A stretch of DNA of 64,000 nucleotides from Herbaspirillum seropedicae (GCF_001040945.1 NZ_CP011930.1:2953704-3017703), one strand, 5' to 3'; numbered from the stretch's first letter, positions 52,144 to 61,555 are shown. The notes: generated from the letters alone by a model not told the origin. Program-made: numbers and translations.

Positions 52144-55100
52144 GTGACCCATCCCGCCACACAACGCATCGTCAAGGTCCGGCGCGACTACAACACCTGG
52201 GTCGCCAACGAAACCCTGGAAGACTATGCGCTGCGCTACACGCCCCTGTCCTTCCGCCGCTGGTCGGAGTTCCGCCTGGCCAATACGGCCCTGGGGGCGA
52301 CTTCCTTCCTGGCGCTGGAAGCCATCAGCGGCGCCATCACTCTGAGCTATGGCTTCACCAACGCCTTCTGGGCCATCGCCTGCGTGGTGCTGCTGTTCTT
52401 CCTCACGGGCTTGCCGATCTGCTACTACGCCGCCCGCTACGGGGTGGACATGGACCTGCTCACGCGCGGGGCCGGCTTTGGCTACATCGGCTCGACCATC
52501 ACCTCGCTGATCTACGCCAGCTTCACCTTCATCTTCTTTGCGCTGGAGGCGGCCATCATGGCCCAGGCCATCGAGATCTACTTCGGCCTGCCGCTGGTCT
52601 ATGGCTATGTGCTGTGCTCCATCATCATCATCCCCATGGTGGCCTACGGCATCACCCTCATCAACCGCCTGCAGATGTGGACCCAGCCGCTGTGGCTGGT
52701 GCTGCTGGTGCTGCCCTATGTCTGCGTGCTCTACAAGGAACCGGATGCGCTGTCCAACCTGATGAGCTTTGCCGGTCGCGCCGAGGAAGGCAGCTCCTTC
52801 AACCTGACGCTCTTCGGCGCAGCCGCCACGGTGGCCTTCTCGCTCATTGCCCAGGTGGGGGAGCAGGTCGACTTCCTGCGCTTCCTGCCGCAGAAGACGC
52901 CGGCCAACCGGGGCCGCTGGTGGAGCGCCCTGCTGCTGGCCGGTCCCGGCTGGATATTGCTGGGCGGAGCCAAGATGCTGGGCGGCGCGCTGCTGGCCTT
53001 CCTGGCCATCCAGCATGAGGTGCCGATGGCGCGCGCGGTGGAGCCGACCCAGATGTACCTGGTGGGCTACCAGTATGTGTTTGGCAATCCTGCCCTGGCG
53101 CTGGGGGCGGTGGTGCTCTTCGTGGTGGTGTCGCAGATCAAGATCAATGTGACCAACGCCTATGCCGGCTCGCTGGCCTGGTCCAATTTCTTTGCGCGCC
53201 TCACGCACAGCCATCCGGGCCGGGTGGTGTGGCTGGTCTTCAATGTATTGATCGCGGTGCTGCTGATGGAGCTGGGCGTGTTCAATGCGCTGGAACATGT
53301 GCTGGCGCTCTACAGTCTGGTCGCCATTTCCTGGATCGGCGCGGTGGTGGCCGACCTGGTCATCAACAAGCCGCTGCGCTTGAGTCCCGCCCACATCGAA
53401 TTCAAGCGCGCCCACCTGTATGACGTCAATCCGGTCGGGGTCGGCGCGATGGCCATCGCCACCCTGCTCTCCACGCTGGCCATGTCGGGCGTGCTGGGCA
53501 AGACGGTAGCAGCCATGGCGCCCTTCATCGCCTTGGGAACAGCGCTGGCCAGCGCCCCGCTGATCGCGCTGGCCACCGGCAGCCGCTACTACATCGCCCG
53601 GCGCGATACGCTGGCCGAACAGAACTATCGGCCCGTCACGCCTGGCCAGGCGCAACCGGTGCTGGCTTGCGCGATCTGCGGCAATGCCTTCGAGACGCCT
53701 GACATGGCCCATTGCCCGGCCTACCAGGGCGCCATCTGTTCCCTGTGCTGCTCGCTGGATGCGCGCTGCAAGGACCGTTGCAAGACGCCACGCGCGCGGC
53801 TGCCCAACCAGATCCTGCACACCCTACGCCAGCTCATCCCGGCGCGCTTCGCCGTCAAGCTCAATACCCGCATCGGCCATTACCTGAGCGTCTTCGGCCT
53901 GCTGGCCGGGGGCCTGGCGGTGGTGCTGTGGATGCTGTACTTCCAGCAGATGGCCGACCTCTCCGGCAGCGGCCTGGACGCCCCGGCCTCGCTGCGCAGC
54001 GTCTTCATCAAGCTGTTCTGCCTGTTGCTGGTGGTGGTCGGAGTGGGCGCCTGGTGGCTGGTGCTGACCAATGAGAGCCGCGCCGTCGCCCAGGAAGAAT
54101 CGGAACGCCAGACCAACCTGCTGCTGCAAGAGATCGAAGCCCACAAGCAGACCGACGCCGAACTGCAGCGCGCCAAGGAAGCGGCCGAATCGGCCAACCT
54201 GGCCAAGAGCCGCTTCGTGGCCGGCATGAGCCATGAATTGCGCACGCCCTTGAACAGCATCCTCGGCTATGCCCAGATCCTGCATGTGGACGCCACCATC
54301 CCGCCGGCGCGCAAGGACGCCATCGGCGTCATCCGCCGTAGCGGCGAACACCTGTTGAGCCTCATCGATGGCTTGCTCGACATCGCCAAGATCGAGGCCG
54401 GCAAGATGCGCCTGGCCTCCGACGAACTGGCGCTGGAAGCCTTCCTGGAACAGATCGTGGGCATGTTCGCACCGCAGGCAGAGCAAAAGGGCTTGCACTT
54501 CCGCTTCGACAAGAGCGGCCGCCTGCCGCAGATCGTGCACGCCGACCAGAAGCGGCTGCGCCAGATCCTCATCAACCTGCTGGGCAATGCGGTCAAGTTC
54601 ACCGACCACGGCGGCGTCACGCTCAGGCTGCGCTACGCCCGCGAGATCGCCTACTTCGACGTCATCGATACCGGCATCGGCATTGCCGACGACGACCGGG
54701 AACGCATCTTCCTGCCCTTCGAACGCAGCAGCGCGGCCAACCTGCGCGAAGACATCGGTACCGGACTGGGCCTGGCCATCAGCCGCATGCTGGTGCACAT
54801 CATGGGAGGCGAGCTGAGCGTGCAGAGCCAGGTCGGCCAGGGCAGCAGTTTCCATCTCAAGATCTACCTGCCGGAAGTCCATGTACCACGTCCGCGCATC
54901 AAGCTGGAAGACCAGATGTCGGGCTATGCCGGTCCATCGCGCCACATCCTGGTGGTAGACGACCAGGCTTCGCAACGGCGTCTGCTCAAGGACATGCTCA
55001 TGCCGCTGGGATTTACGGTCAGCGAAGCCGACAGCGGCCTGGCCTGCATGGAGACGCTGGGCCACGCGCTGCCGGACCTGGTGCTGCTGGATATCGCCAT

Positions 55101-55581
55101 GCCGCAGATGGATGGCTGGAGCGTGGCGCGCGCCATCCGCGCGCGCGGACTGGCGCAGCTTCCCATCCTGCTGGTCTCGGCCAATGCCTTCGAGAACCTG
55201 CACGAGCGCAACGAGCCGCCGCTGGTGAATGATTTCGTGGTCAAGCCGGTCTCGTATCACGAATTGCTGGGCAAGATCCGTCAGCATCTGCAACTGGATT
55301 GGGTAGCGGCGGCAGACGCACCGACGCCAGCAGCCCCTCCTCCAGCGCCGCAAGCCTTGATGCTGGTGCCCACGCAAGAGAAGCTGGCCACCCTGCTGGA
55401 ACTGGGCAGCATCGGCTATGCCAAGGAAATCGTGCGCCAGCTCGACGCCCTCGAGCGCCAGGACCCGGCCTACCTGCCCTTCACCACCGAACTGCGGCAA
55501 CTGGTCCGGCAATTCCGCCTCAATGAATATGTCACCCGCATCAAGGAGCTGATCCGACATGATCTCAACGACGTTCGATAG
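52144..55581 (+). CDS. NCS1 permease - histidine kinase - receiver fusion (hybrid transporter-sensor)
   Basis: A 1145-residue fusion. Residues 1-500 are a complete NCS1-type (nucleobase/allantoin/hydantoin) permease with about 12 transmembrane segments. Eight cysteines follow at 509, 512, 524, 532, 535, 536, 542 and 546, arranged like a zinc or metal cluster. Two more membrane helices (about 580-640) lead to a HisKA domain with H697 in MSHELRTPLN, an ATP-binding domain (NLLGNAVKF, DTGIGIADD, GTGLGLAIS), and a receiver (D939-D940, phosphoacceptor D983). A helical tail closes the protein. The start is a GTG with a weak ribosome-binding site. It is divergent from the urt/amide operon and overlaps the regulator gene by 23 bp. 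It resembles CbrA-type transporter kinases, but with an NCS1 module. The ligand is inferred to be urea, an amide or a ureide. Confidence 0.93.
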   Translation: MTHPATQRIVKVRRDYNTWVANETLEDYALRYTPLSFRRWSEFRLANTALGATSFLALEAISGAITLSYGFTNAFWAIACVVLLFFLTGLPICYYAARYGVDMDLLTRGAGFGYIGSTITSLIYASFTFIFFALEAAIMAQAIEIYFGLPLVYGYVLCSIIIIPMVAYGITLINRLQMWTQPLWLVLLVLPYVCVLYKEPDALSNLMSFAGRAEEGSSFNLTLFGAAATVAFSLIAQVGEQVDFLRFLPQKTPANRGRWWSALLLAGPGWILLGGAKMLGGALLAFLAIQHEVPMARAVEPTQMYLVGYQYVFGNPALALGAVVLFVVVSQIKINVTNAYAGSLAWSNFFARLTHSHPGRVVWLVFNVLIAVLLMELGVFNALEHVLALYSLVAISWIGAVVADLVINKPLRLSPAHIEFKRAHLYDVNPVGVGAMAIATLLSTLAMSGVLGKTVAAMAPFIALGTALASAPLIALATGSRYYIARRDTLAEQNYRPVTPGQAQPVLACAICGNAFETPDMAHCPAYQGAICSLCCSLDARCKDRCKTPRARLPNQILHTLRQLIPARFAVKLNTRIGHYLSVFGLLAGGLAVVLWMLYFQQMADLSGSGLDAPASLRSVFIKLFCLLLVVVGVGAWWLVLTNESRAVAQEESERQTNLLLQEIEAHKQTDAELQRAKEAAESANLAKSRFVAGMSHELRTPLNSILGYAQILHVDATIPPARKDAIGVIRRSGEHLLSLIDGLLDIAKIEAGKMRLASDELALEAFLEQIVGMFAPQAEQKGLHFRFDKSGRLPQIVHADQKRLRQILINLLGNAVKFTDHGGVTLRLRYAREIAYFDVIDTGIGIADDDRERIFLPFERSSAANLREDIGTGLGLAISRMLVHIMGGELSVQSQVGQGSSFHLKIYLPEVHVPRPRIKLEDQMSGYAGPSRHILVVDDQASQRRLLKDMLMPLGFTVSEADSGLACMETLGHALPDLVLLDIAMPQMDGWSVARAIRARGLAQLPILLVSANAFENLHERNEPPLVNDFVVKPVSYHELLGKIRQHLQLDWVAAADAPTPAAPPPAPQALMLVPTQEKLATLLELGSIGYAKEIVRQLDALERQDPAYLPFTTELRQLVRQFRLNEYVTRIKELIRHDLNDVR

Positions 55582-56515
55582 ACACGTGGTCCTGATCGTC
55601 GATGACATGCCCGACAACCTGGCCATGTTGTCCGACGCCCTCGACGACAGCGGCCATATCGTGCTGGTGGCCACCGATGGCCTGAGCGCGCTGGAACGGC
55701 TGGACCACATCACCCCCGACCTGATCCTGCTGGACGCGATGATGCCTGGCATCGACGGCTTCGAGACCTGTCGCCGCATCAAGCAGGTCAGGCGCGTGGC
55801 GCATGTGCCGGTGGTGTTCATGACCGGCCTGTCGGAGACCGAGCATGTGGTCAGGGGCTTCGAGGTGGGCGGCATCGATTACGTCACCAAGCCCATCCGG
55901 CCGCAGGAAGTGGTGGCCCGCATCGGCGCGCACATCCGCACGGCGCGCATGATGGTGCAAGCCCGGGGTGCGCTGGAACATGCGGCCCATGCGGTGATCG
56001 TGCTGGGGGGCAATGGCCTGCCGATGTGGCTGACCAGCAAGGCCTCGCAATGGCTGGAAAAGTACTACGGCCCGGCCGCCCCGGCCAGCCACAAGCTGCC
56101 CGCCGCGCTGCAGGTCTGGCTCAACGAACAACTGGTGCGCCAGCGCCAGGGCGAGAGTCTGGACCAGGTCGCGCCGCTGATCGTGCGTCAGCCACAGGGA
56201 GAATTGCACATCACCCTGTCCGGCCCCGGCCAGGGACACGGGGTCAGCCTGGTGCTGGAAGAAAAACCGACCGGCGCAGCGGCTCGCCCGGAAGACGGTG
56301 CGACCCTGCCCCCCACGCTGGAAGGCTGCCGCCTGACCCCGCGCGAGAGTGATGTGCTGCTATGGCTGGGCAAGGGCAAGACCAACCGCGATATCGCCGA
56401 CATCCTCGGCATGAGCCCGCGCACGGTCAACAAGCACCTGGAGCACATCTTCGTCAAGCTGGGCGTGGAGACGCGCTCGGCGGCAGCGGTGCTGGCCCGG
56501 GCCAGCACGCTCTAG
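55559..56515 (+). CDS. LuxR-type response regulator with central PAS-like region
   Basis: A 318-residue regulator. The receiver (residues 8-125) has acidic D15-D16, phosphoacceptor D59, Thr in VVFMTGLSE and Lys in YVTKPIRP. Residues about 135-230 include AVIVLGGNGLPMWLTSKASQWLEKYYG, a PAS-like stretch like those in LuxR regulators with a built-in sensor. The LuxR helix-turn-helix (250-318) reads LTPRESDVLLWLGKGKTNRDIADILGMSPRTVNKHLEHIFVKLGV in sections. It overlaps the kinase gene by 23 bp, so the two are a cognate pair. The palindromes upstream of the kinase are its likely targets. Confidence 0.92.
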   Translation: MISTTFDRHVVLIVDDMPDNLAMLSDALDDSGHIVLVATDGLSALERLDHITPDLILLDAMMPGIDGFETCRRIKQVRRVAHVPVVFMTGLSETEHVVRGFEVGGIDYVTKPIRPQEVVARIGAHIRTARMMVQARGALEHAAHAVIVLGGNGLPMWLTSKASQWLEKYYGPAAPASHKLPAALQVWLNEQLVRQRQGESLDQVAPLIVRQPQGELHITLSGPGQGHGVSLVLEEKPTGAAARPEDGATLPPTLEGCRLTPRESDVLLWLGKGKTNRDIADILGMSPRTVNKHLEHIFVKLGVETRSAAAVLARASTL

Positions 56516-56562
56516 GTCGGCGATGTCGGGCCGGCCAGCATCGCCGCAAGCGCACCGCTCGT

Positions 56563-57786
56563 TCAAGCCAGCGCGGCCAGGGCTTGCGCCTCCGATTTCA
56601 GTCCGCTGGCGAAGTATTTCTTGAGCAGCACGTCCGGCATGGTCCGCAACACAAGATTACGCAGCGCGAAGCCCACCCGGGAGGACGGCACATACATCGG
56701 CGCCAGCTTGCGGCTGCGATGCTGCAAGCGCAGGATGGTGGGCCGCAGGCGCTGATCATGACGCGCCAGGGCACTCTCCAGTGCAGATGAGGACGGCGCC
56801 ACTCCACCTGCAGCAGCGCGCTCCAGTTCTTCGGCCAGGATCGACGCCGAGGCCAGCGCCACTCCCGCCCCCTGGCCGGAAATGAGCGACAGGCTGTGCG
56901 CCGCATCGCCCAGCAGCAGGATGCGGCCTTGCCGCCAGGAGGGCAATTCCACCAGCGCCAGGTCGTCGATGACGATCTCCTGCGGGTTCTCCACCGCTTC
57001 CAAGGTGGCGCGCACGCCGGTGAAGCTCCTGGCAGTGCAAGTGCGCAGCAGTGAATGGCGTTGCGCCGGCGGGACGAAACCCGCCTCGCGGCTGCGCCAG
57101 ACATGCAACGCCGCGAGCCGACCATCGCACAGGCCATAGTATTCGGTCTGGATACCGGGTTCGGCATAGGAAAGAAAGTCCTGCCCCAGCAACAGGTGGT
57201 CCTGCACCTCATAGCTGGCGTAGCGGTAACCCAGGGGATGGAGACAGTTGGCGTCGGCAGCGAAGTGACGGCGACGCAGCGACGAATGGACGCCATCGGC
57301 GGCGATGAGCAGATCGGCCTCATGGCAAGAACCGTCGCTCAGGCTCACGCGCACACTGCTGGCCTGGTTGAGCGCCTCTTGCACGGTCACACCAAAACGC
57401 CATGCAATGTCCCGCGTCGGGAGCGCGGCACGCAGTTCCTGCACCAGCACGCCGCGCCTTAGCGTGAGCCACTCGATACCCGCCAGCGCCTCGCGGTAGT
57501 TGATGCGCAAGATCTCGCGACCACGCCGGTCACGATAGATATGCTGGCCCATGTCGGGATAGGCGCGCTCACCCAGGCGTGCCACCAGGTCCATGCGGCG
57601 TACCGTGGCCAGCCCCGGGCCGGACAGGCCCATCATATGGCCGCCGTCGCGCAGCTCCTCAGCCTGTTCCACCACCAGCACGCGCCAGCCCGCACGCTGC
57701 ATCCACCAGGCCGCGGCCAGGCCCGCTACGCCAGCGCCACAGATGATGACGAAACCCTGGCGGGATTGTTCTTCAAGCGTTTGCAT
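56563..57786 (-). CDS. FAD-dependent monooxygenase (UbiH/TetX-like)
   Basis: A 407-residue flavoprotein: GAGVAGLAAAWWMQRAGWRVLVVEQ Rossmann start (in sections), a GDG-type motif in AADGVHSSLRR, and the second FAD region LLGDAAHSLSLISGQGAGVALASA. It is a class A aromatic-type hydroxylase; the substrate is unknown. The ATG at 57786 is chosen; 13 codons upstream is another. It overlaps the preceding small gene by 14 bp. Third in a tight run behind a Fur-controlled receptor, so it may modify or release iron from the imported siderophore, an inference only. Confidence 0.85.
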   Translation of the reverse strand: MQTLEEQSRQGFVIICGAGVAGLAAAWWMQRAGWRVLVVEQAEELRDGGHMMGLSGPGLATVRRMDLVARLGERAYPDMGQHIYRDRRGREILRINYREALAGIEWLTLRRGVLVQELRAALPTRDIAWRFGVTVQEALNQASSVRVSLSDGSCHEADLLIAADGVHSSLRRRHFAADANCLHPLGYRYASYEVQDHLLLGQDFLSYAEPGIQTEYYGLCDGRLAALHVWRSREAGFVPPAQRHSLLRTCTARSFTGVRATLEAVENPQEIVIDDLALVELPSWRQGRILLLGDAAHSLSLISGQGAGVALASASILAEELERAAAGGVAPSSSALESALARHDQRLRPTILRLQHRSRKLAPMYVPSSRVGFALRNLVLRTMPDVLLKKYFASGLKSEAQALAALA

Positions 57787-58057
57787 CACATTGTTTCTCC
57801 GAAAAAGGATCAGGTCCGATGTCACGACAGCACACGGCCACGCTGACCATCACCAGCGCCAGCACAGCCAGGCCGAGGACAGCGACATAGCCCAGGTGGT
57901 GCGCCAGCCACCCGCCCGCGATGCCCAGCCCGGCGTGTCCGCCGCCTGCGCTCATCAGCGCAAACAGCGCCGCCAGCATCAGCTGTCCACCCAATACCAT
58001 CGAGCGTGAGCGGGCGGCGCGGCCTGTGGCGCTGCTTGTCATCTCTGGCGGGCGCAT
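57773..58057 (-). CDS. 94-residue membrane protein resembling the end of an MFS transporter
   Basis: Its ATG overlaps the receptor stop by one base (TGATG), and it overlaps the monooxygenase start by 14 bp. The sequence has two hydrophobic helices, SMVLGGQLMLAALFALM and LGYVAVLGLAVLALVMVSVAV, joined by GGGHAGLGIAGGWLAHHLG. This looks like the last loop and helices 11-12 of a major-facilitator permease. It may be a decayed transporter or a true mini-protein. No frameshifted remainder of an MFS gene is visible in the flanks. Confidence 0.6.
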   Translation of the reverse strand: MRPPEMTSSATGRAARSRSMVLGGQLMLAALFALMSAGGGHAGLGIAGGWLAHHLGYVAVLGLAVLALVMVSVAVCCRDIGPDPFSEKQCDANA

Positions 58058-60186
58058 CAGGAGGTGTAGCTGAGGGTGAGGCCCAGGGTGCGGCCGCTGG
58101 CGACCTGGGCAAAGTTGCCGAGTTGCGCGCCACCGGAGAAGGCATAGGTGCGGTAAGCGCGGTCGGTCAGGTTGTGGGCATAGAAGGCCAGTTCGGTATC
58201 GAGACGGACCTGCCAGGCCAGCGCCGCGTCGATGAGCGTATAGGAGCTCTGGCGCAGGGTATTGGCGGTATCGAAGTATTGCGCGCCGAGATAGCGCGCA
58301 TTGAGCTGCGGGCGCCAGTTTCCGACAGGGGACGACAGATCCCCCTGCAAGCCGAGCTTGAGACCATGCCGCGGCGCGAACGGCACCTCGTTGCTGCCGC
58401 AGGCAGTACAGGCGCTGGAGGCCACATAGCGGGTGAAGCGCGCACGGTTGACGAAACCGGATGCGTTCAATGTCCACTGCCGGCTCAGGCTCCAGGCCAG
58501 ATCGAATTCGAGGCCGGTGGAACGACTGTCGCCGACGTTGCGCAGCGATTGATAGCCCACGGTATCGCCCTGGTACAACTGGGCATCCTTGATATCGATA
58601 CGGTAAGCGGCGATGCTGCCCTGGACGTGCTGTCCGTTCCATCTCGCGCCGACCTCATAGCTGGTGGCGCGCTCGCGCGAAAATGCGCGTGCATCAGCCA
58701 CGCTGCTGGGCGCGAGATTATAGCCACCGGGCTTGTAGCCCTGCGCCAGGCTGGTGTAGAGACGCCACACGGGATCGAGCCTGAACCCGGCAGAAAGACG
58801 TCCCAGTACGCTGTCATCGCTGGTGCTGCTGGCGCCGCCGAAGGGCTGCTGGGTAAAGGTGGCGAAATTCAGGGCGGTCCCGCCGAAGGCAGTACGGGCT
58901 CGGTCATGGGTGAAACGCAGGCCGCCTGACAGGTCCAGCGCCGCGGTGGCGTGCCAGGTCAGGTCGCCATAGGCCGCCACCGATTCGGTCTCGTTGTGCG
59001 ATTGCGTATCGAGCGCGTTGAAGCCAAACGATGGCAGGTCATTGCGATAGCGCCGGCTCTGGCCCGTCGCCTGGCGATACAGGCCGAACAGGCCATCCCA
59101 GGCGCGGTTCTGGCCTTGGGATGCAAGCCGGATCTCTTGCATGTCCTGGCGCCAGTGTTCGGGTTGGGCGGTGTAATACGGGCCAAACAGATAGCTGCGG
59201 TCGGTCTCGGCCTGCTGCCACCCGGCCAGCGCCGAGAGCTTCCATGGCCCGCCATCGTAAACCGCGGACAGCGATTGGCTATCACCGCAGCGGCGTTGCG
59301 AAAAATCCGTCAGCGCCTTCGGCATCCCGCTCTGCACGTAGATCTTGCGGCTGTCGATGTCGTTGAAGGCGACATAGGCGTCCTGGCGGGAACGCGCGCA
59401 CTCGCGCCCGGCCGCCAGGCTGGCCTGCCACGGCGCGCCCGGGGGCGCCAGACGCAGCCTGACCATGCCGCTCCTGCTGCGCACCCCGCCCTGGCGGTCA
59501 GCCCCGGTAGCAGGGTTGTGCAGGTCGCCAGGCGCATCGTCGTGACGCAGCGCCACCGAGGCGTACAGCATGTCCTTCACCAGCGGCAGGGCCAGCGTGC
59601 CTTCCAGCAGATTGCCGTCGCGGCTGGACCAACCGGCGCGCAAGCCTGCCCGTACCGTATTGTCGGGCTGGCGCGTGGTCACGTTGATCACGCCGCCCTC
59701 GGCGCTCTTGCCATACAGGGTTCCCTGCGGCCCCTTGAGCAATTCGACGCGCTCCACGTCCAGCAGCGACTGGTTCACCAGGATGGGCATCTGCGGCACC
59801 CCATCCACATACAGCGTGAGCGCGGGATTGTAGAAGTCTTGCGCCGACGTGACGCCGCGTACGCTGATGAGCGGATAGTGCATCGAACCACTGCCGGCCA
59901 TCTGCACACCCGGCAGGACGCGCCCCAGGTCCTGGGTGTTGCGCACCTGCGCATCGTCGAGCTGGGGTTGTTCAAGCACCACCACGCTGCCATTGACGCT
60001 CTCCAGGGTCTGTTCGCGCTTGTTGGCCGTGACGATGACGGGCGCCAACCGTGTGCGCTCATCGGCAGCGCCCACCTGCTGCGCCAGGACCGGGCTGGCC
60101 CAGGCGGCGCATGCTGCGGCGATGGCCGTATGCAGGATGGGCAGGAGGGGGGACGCAAAACCATGCATTTTTTTTCTCATGTTCAC
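58057..60186 (-). CDS. TonB-dependent receptor, iron-regulated
   Basis: A 709-residue receptor with a signal peptide (TAIAAACAAWASPVLAQ), a TonB-box-like APVIVTANKRE, and a plug with RNTQDLGRVLPGVQM, PLISVRGV, ERVELLKGPQGTLYGKSAEGGVINVTT. The barrel ends in LGLTLSYTS, which lacks a terminal aromatic. The plug is like those of FyuA/pesticin-type receptors. A cysteine-rich loop (SSACTACGSNEV) lies in the barrel. Fur box just upstream. Leads the receptor-mini-MFS-monooxygenase run. No cognate TonB here; the exbBD-tonB at 22-24 kb may be unrelated. Confidence 0.88.
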   Translation of the reverse strand: MNMRKKMHGFASPLLPILHTAIAAACAAWASPVLAQQVGAADERTRLAPVIVTANKREQTLESVNGSVVVLEQPQLDDAQVRNTQDLGRVLPGVQMAGSGSMHYPLISVRGVTSAQDFYNPALTLYVDGVPQMPILVNQSLLDVERVELLKGPQGTLYGKSAEGGVINVTTRQPDNTVRAGLRAGWSSRDGNLLEGTLALPLVKDMLYASVALRHDDAPGDLHNPATGADRQGGVRSRSGMVRLRLAPPGAPWQASLAAGRECARSRQDAYVAFNDIDSRKIYVQSGMPKALTDFSQRRCGDSQSLSAVYDGGPWKLSALAGWQQAETDRSYLFGPYYTAQPEHWRQDMQEIRLASQGQNRAWDGLFGLYRQATGQSRRYRNDLPSFGFNALDTQSHNETESVAAYGDLTWHATAALDLSGGLRFTHDRARTAFGGTALNFATFTQQPFGGASSTSDDSVLGRLSAGFRLDPVWRLYTSLAQGYKPGGYNLAPSSVADARAFSRERATSYEVGARWNGQHVQGSIAAYRIDIKDAQLYQGDTVGYQSLRNVGDSRSTGLEFDLAWSLSRQWTLNASGFVNRARFTRYVASSACTACGSNEVPFAPRHGLKLGLQGDLSSPVGNWRPQLNARYLGAQYFDTANTLRQSSYTLIDAALAWQVRLDTELAFYAHNLTDRAYRTYAFSGGAQLGNFAQVASGRTLGLTLSYTS

Positions 60187-60203
60187 TCTCGGTGTGTCAT
60201 TAT

Positions 60204-60222
60204 GATAATGAGAATTATTATT
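60204..60222. promoter_or_regulatory. Fur box between the receptor and the AraC gene
   Basis: GATAATGAGAATTATTATT matches the 19-bp Fur consensus at 16 of 19 positions. It lies 17 bp before the receptor ATG, in the 98-bp region shared with the divergent AraC gene, so it may control both. Confidence 0.82.
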
Positions 60223-60284
60223 ATCTTTGACAGCTTCCCGTGAACGGTTTCACGACCGTCTTAGCGGTTTCGAGGATTTTTCAT

Positions 60285-61253
60285 ATGGATCAGTACAACG
60301 GCAACTGGAGCATGGCCGAGGATGGCAGCCTCAGCCTGGAACATCACCCGCTGTTGCCCAGCGTCGTCCTGCCCGCCGAATGGGCCGACATGATGCGGCT
60401 GGATGAACTGGCGGGCGGCATCACCATCACCGGCTGGCACGGCCATCCGCGCCAGGCGCTCGATGTCAGGGCGACCGGACCGGCCCTGTTCTGCGTGGCC
60501 CTGCTGCTGGAAGGACGGGCCGCCATGGCGCTCGATGGTGGTCCCCTGCTGGAGCTCGAGGCCGGCATGGCAGTCATCCAGACCGCCGACCGGCCAGTGG
60601 CTGGACGCTTCTGCGTAGAGGGCGGCTCAGCCATCCGGTTGGTGGACATCCGCTTCACGCCCGAGGCGCTGGCCGCAGTCGGTGGCCGCCCCTTGTCGAG
60701 CCTGCAGCGCGACCTGCTGCGTGATTGCAGCCTTCCCGAGGCCGGCGCGCTGATGGGAGGCTTGCACGCGCCGCCAGTCATGCTGCGCATCGCCACCGAT
60801 ATCTTGCAGTGCGATTTCAGCGGCGATCTGCGTTGCCTGTATCTGCGCGCCAAGGCGCTGGAAACGCTGGCGCAGCTGCTACAGCACCTGCGCTGTGGCG
60901 CCCGCGGCGAAGTCGGTACGCGAGAACAACGGCAGCTGCTGCAGGCGCGCCAGCTACTGGAACAGCGCTACGCCGAGTCATGGAGCGTCGACAGGCTGGC
61001 GCAGGCAGTGGGACTGAACCAGAAGAAATTGCAGGCGGGTTTTCGGGCCATGGCCGGGCGCACCGTCCATGCCCACCTGCGCGAGCTGAGGCTGCATGCG
61101 GCGGCGGCCATGTTGGCCGAGGGGATGGGAGTGGCCGATACGGCGTTGGCCGTGGGGTTTTCCAACCTGAGCCATTTCAGCAAGAGCTTTCGCCAGACCC
61201 ACGGTGTGACGCCCAGTCAATGGAAGCAGCACGCTAAAGAATATCGTACGTGA
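60285..61253 (+). CDS. AraC family regulator (PchR-like)
   Basis: A 322-residue regulator with a C-terminal AraC DNA-binding domain (about residues 220-318), two helix-turn-helix units, the second ending HFSKSFRQTHGVTPSQWKQH. The N-terminal half is a ligand-sensing domain like that of PchR. ATG at 60285 has GAGGA about eight bases upstream; a GTG at 60240 has none. Divergent from the receptor, with a Fur box between. PchR-type regulators respond to ferric siderophore, so that is the likely signal. Confidence 0.88.
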   Translation: MDQYNGNWSMAEDGSLSLEHHPLLPSVVLPAEWADMMRLDELAGGITITGWHGHPRQALDVRATGPALFCVALLLEGRAAMALDGGPLLELEAGMAVIQTADRPVAGRFCVEGGSAIRLVDIRFTPEALAAVGGRPLSSLQRDLLRDCSLPEAGALMGGLHAPPVMLRIATDILQCDFSGDLRCLYLRAKALETLAQLLQHLRCGARGEVGTREQRQLLQARQLLEQRYAESWSVDRLAQAVGLNQKKLQAGFRAMAGRTVHAHLRELRLHAAAAMLAEGMGVADTALAVGFSNLSHFSKSFRQTHGVTPSQWKQHAKEYRT

Positions 61254-61319
61254 AGCGACACTTTGGCCTATCCTTGCACAGGGCACTCACGCCCATCATC
61301 ACCGAAGCAAGGAGTCATC

Positions 61320-61517
61320 ATGCCCAAGAAAGAGAAACTGGACCCGGAAACCGAAGCCCTGATCCAATGGTGTACCGAAGTCGAGCAATTCCTGGTCAAG
61401 GGCGGCGCCACGCTGGACCAGGCGCAGGAGCATATCGAAGAACAGGTGGAGTGGTTCACCGACCTGTTCTACGATGGCCTGACCCCGGAAGAAGCCGCCA
61501 AGGAAGCCCTGGCCTGA
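61320..61517 (+). CDS. Small acidic hypothetical protein
   Basis: A 65-residue acidic protein with a charged helix QAQEHIEEQVEWFTDLFYDG. AAGGAG precedes the ATG at 61320 by 6 bases; the earlier in-frame start at 61263 lacks one. No family recognised. It ends before a strong terminator at 61556 and has its own leader, so it is probably monocistronic. Confidence 0.7.
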   Translation: MPKKEKLDPETEALIQWCTEVEQFLVKGGATLDQAQEHIEEQVEWFTDLFYDGLTPEEAAKEALA

Positions 61518-61555
61518 TCCTCATCAGTGGCCGCCCTACCCCCACCCTCACCCGT

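Noticed and set aside
57773..58642. A longer leftward frame placing the MFS-like fragment at the end of a 289-codon gene
   Set aside because: The extra N-terminal part overlaps the receptor gene in another frame and has no membrane segments; the ATG at 58057 right at the receptor stop is a better start.
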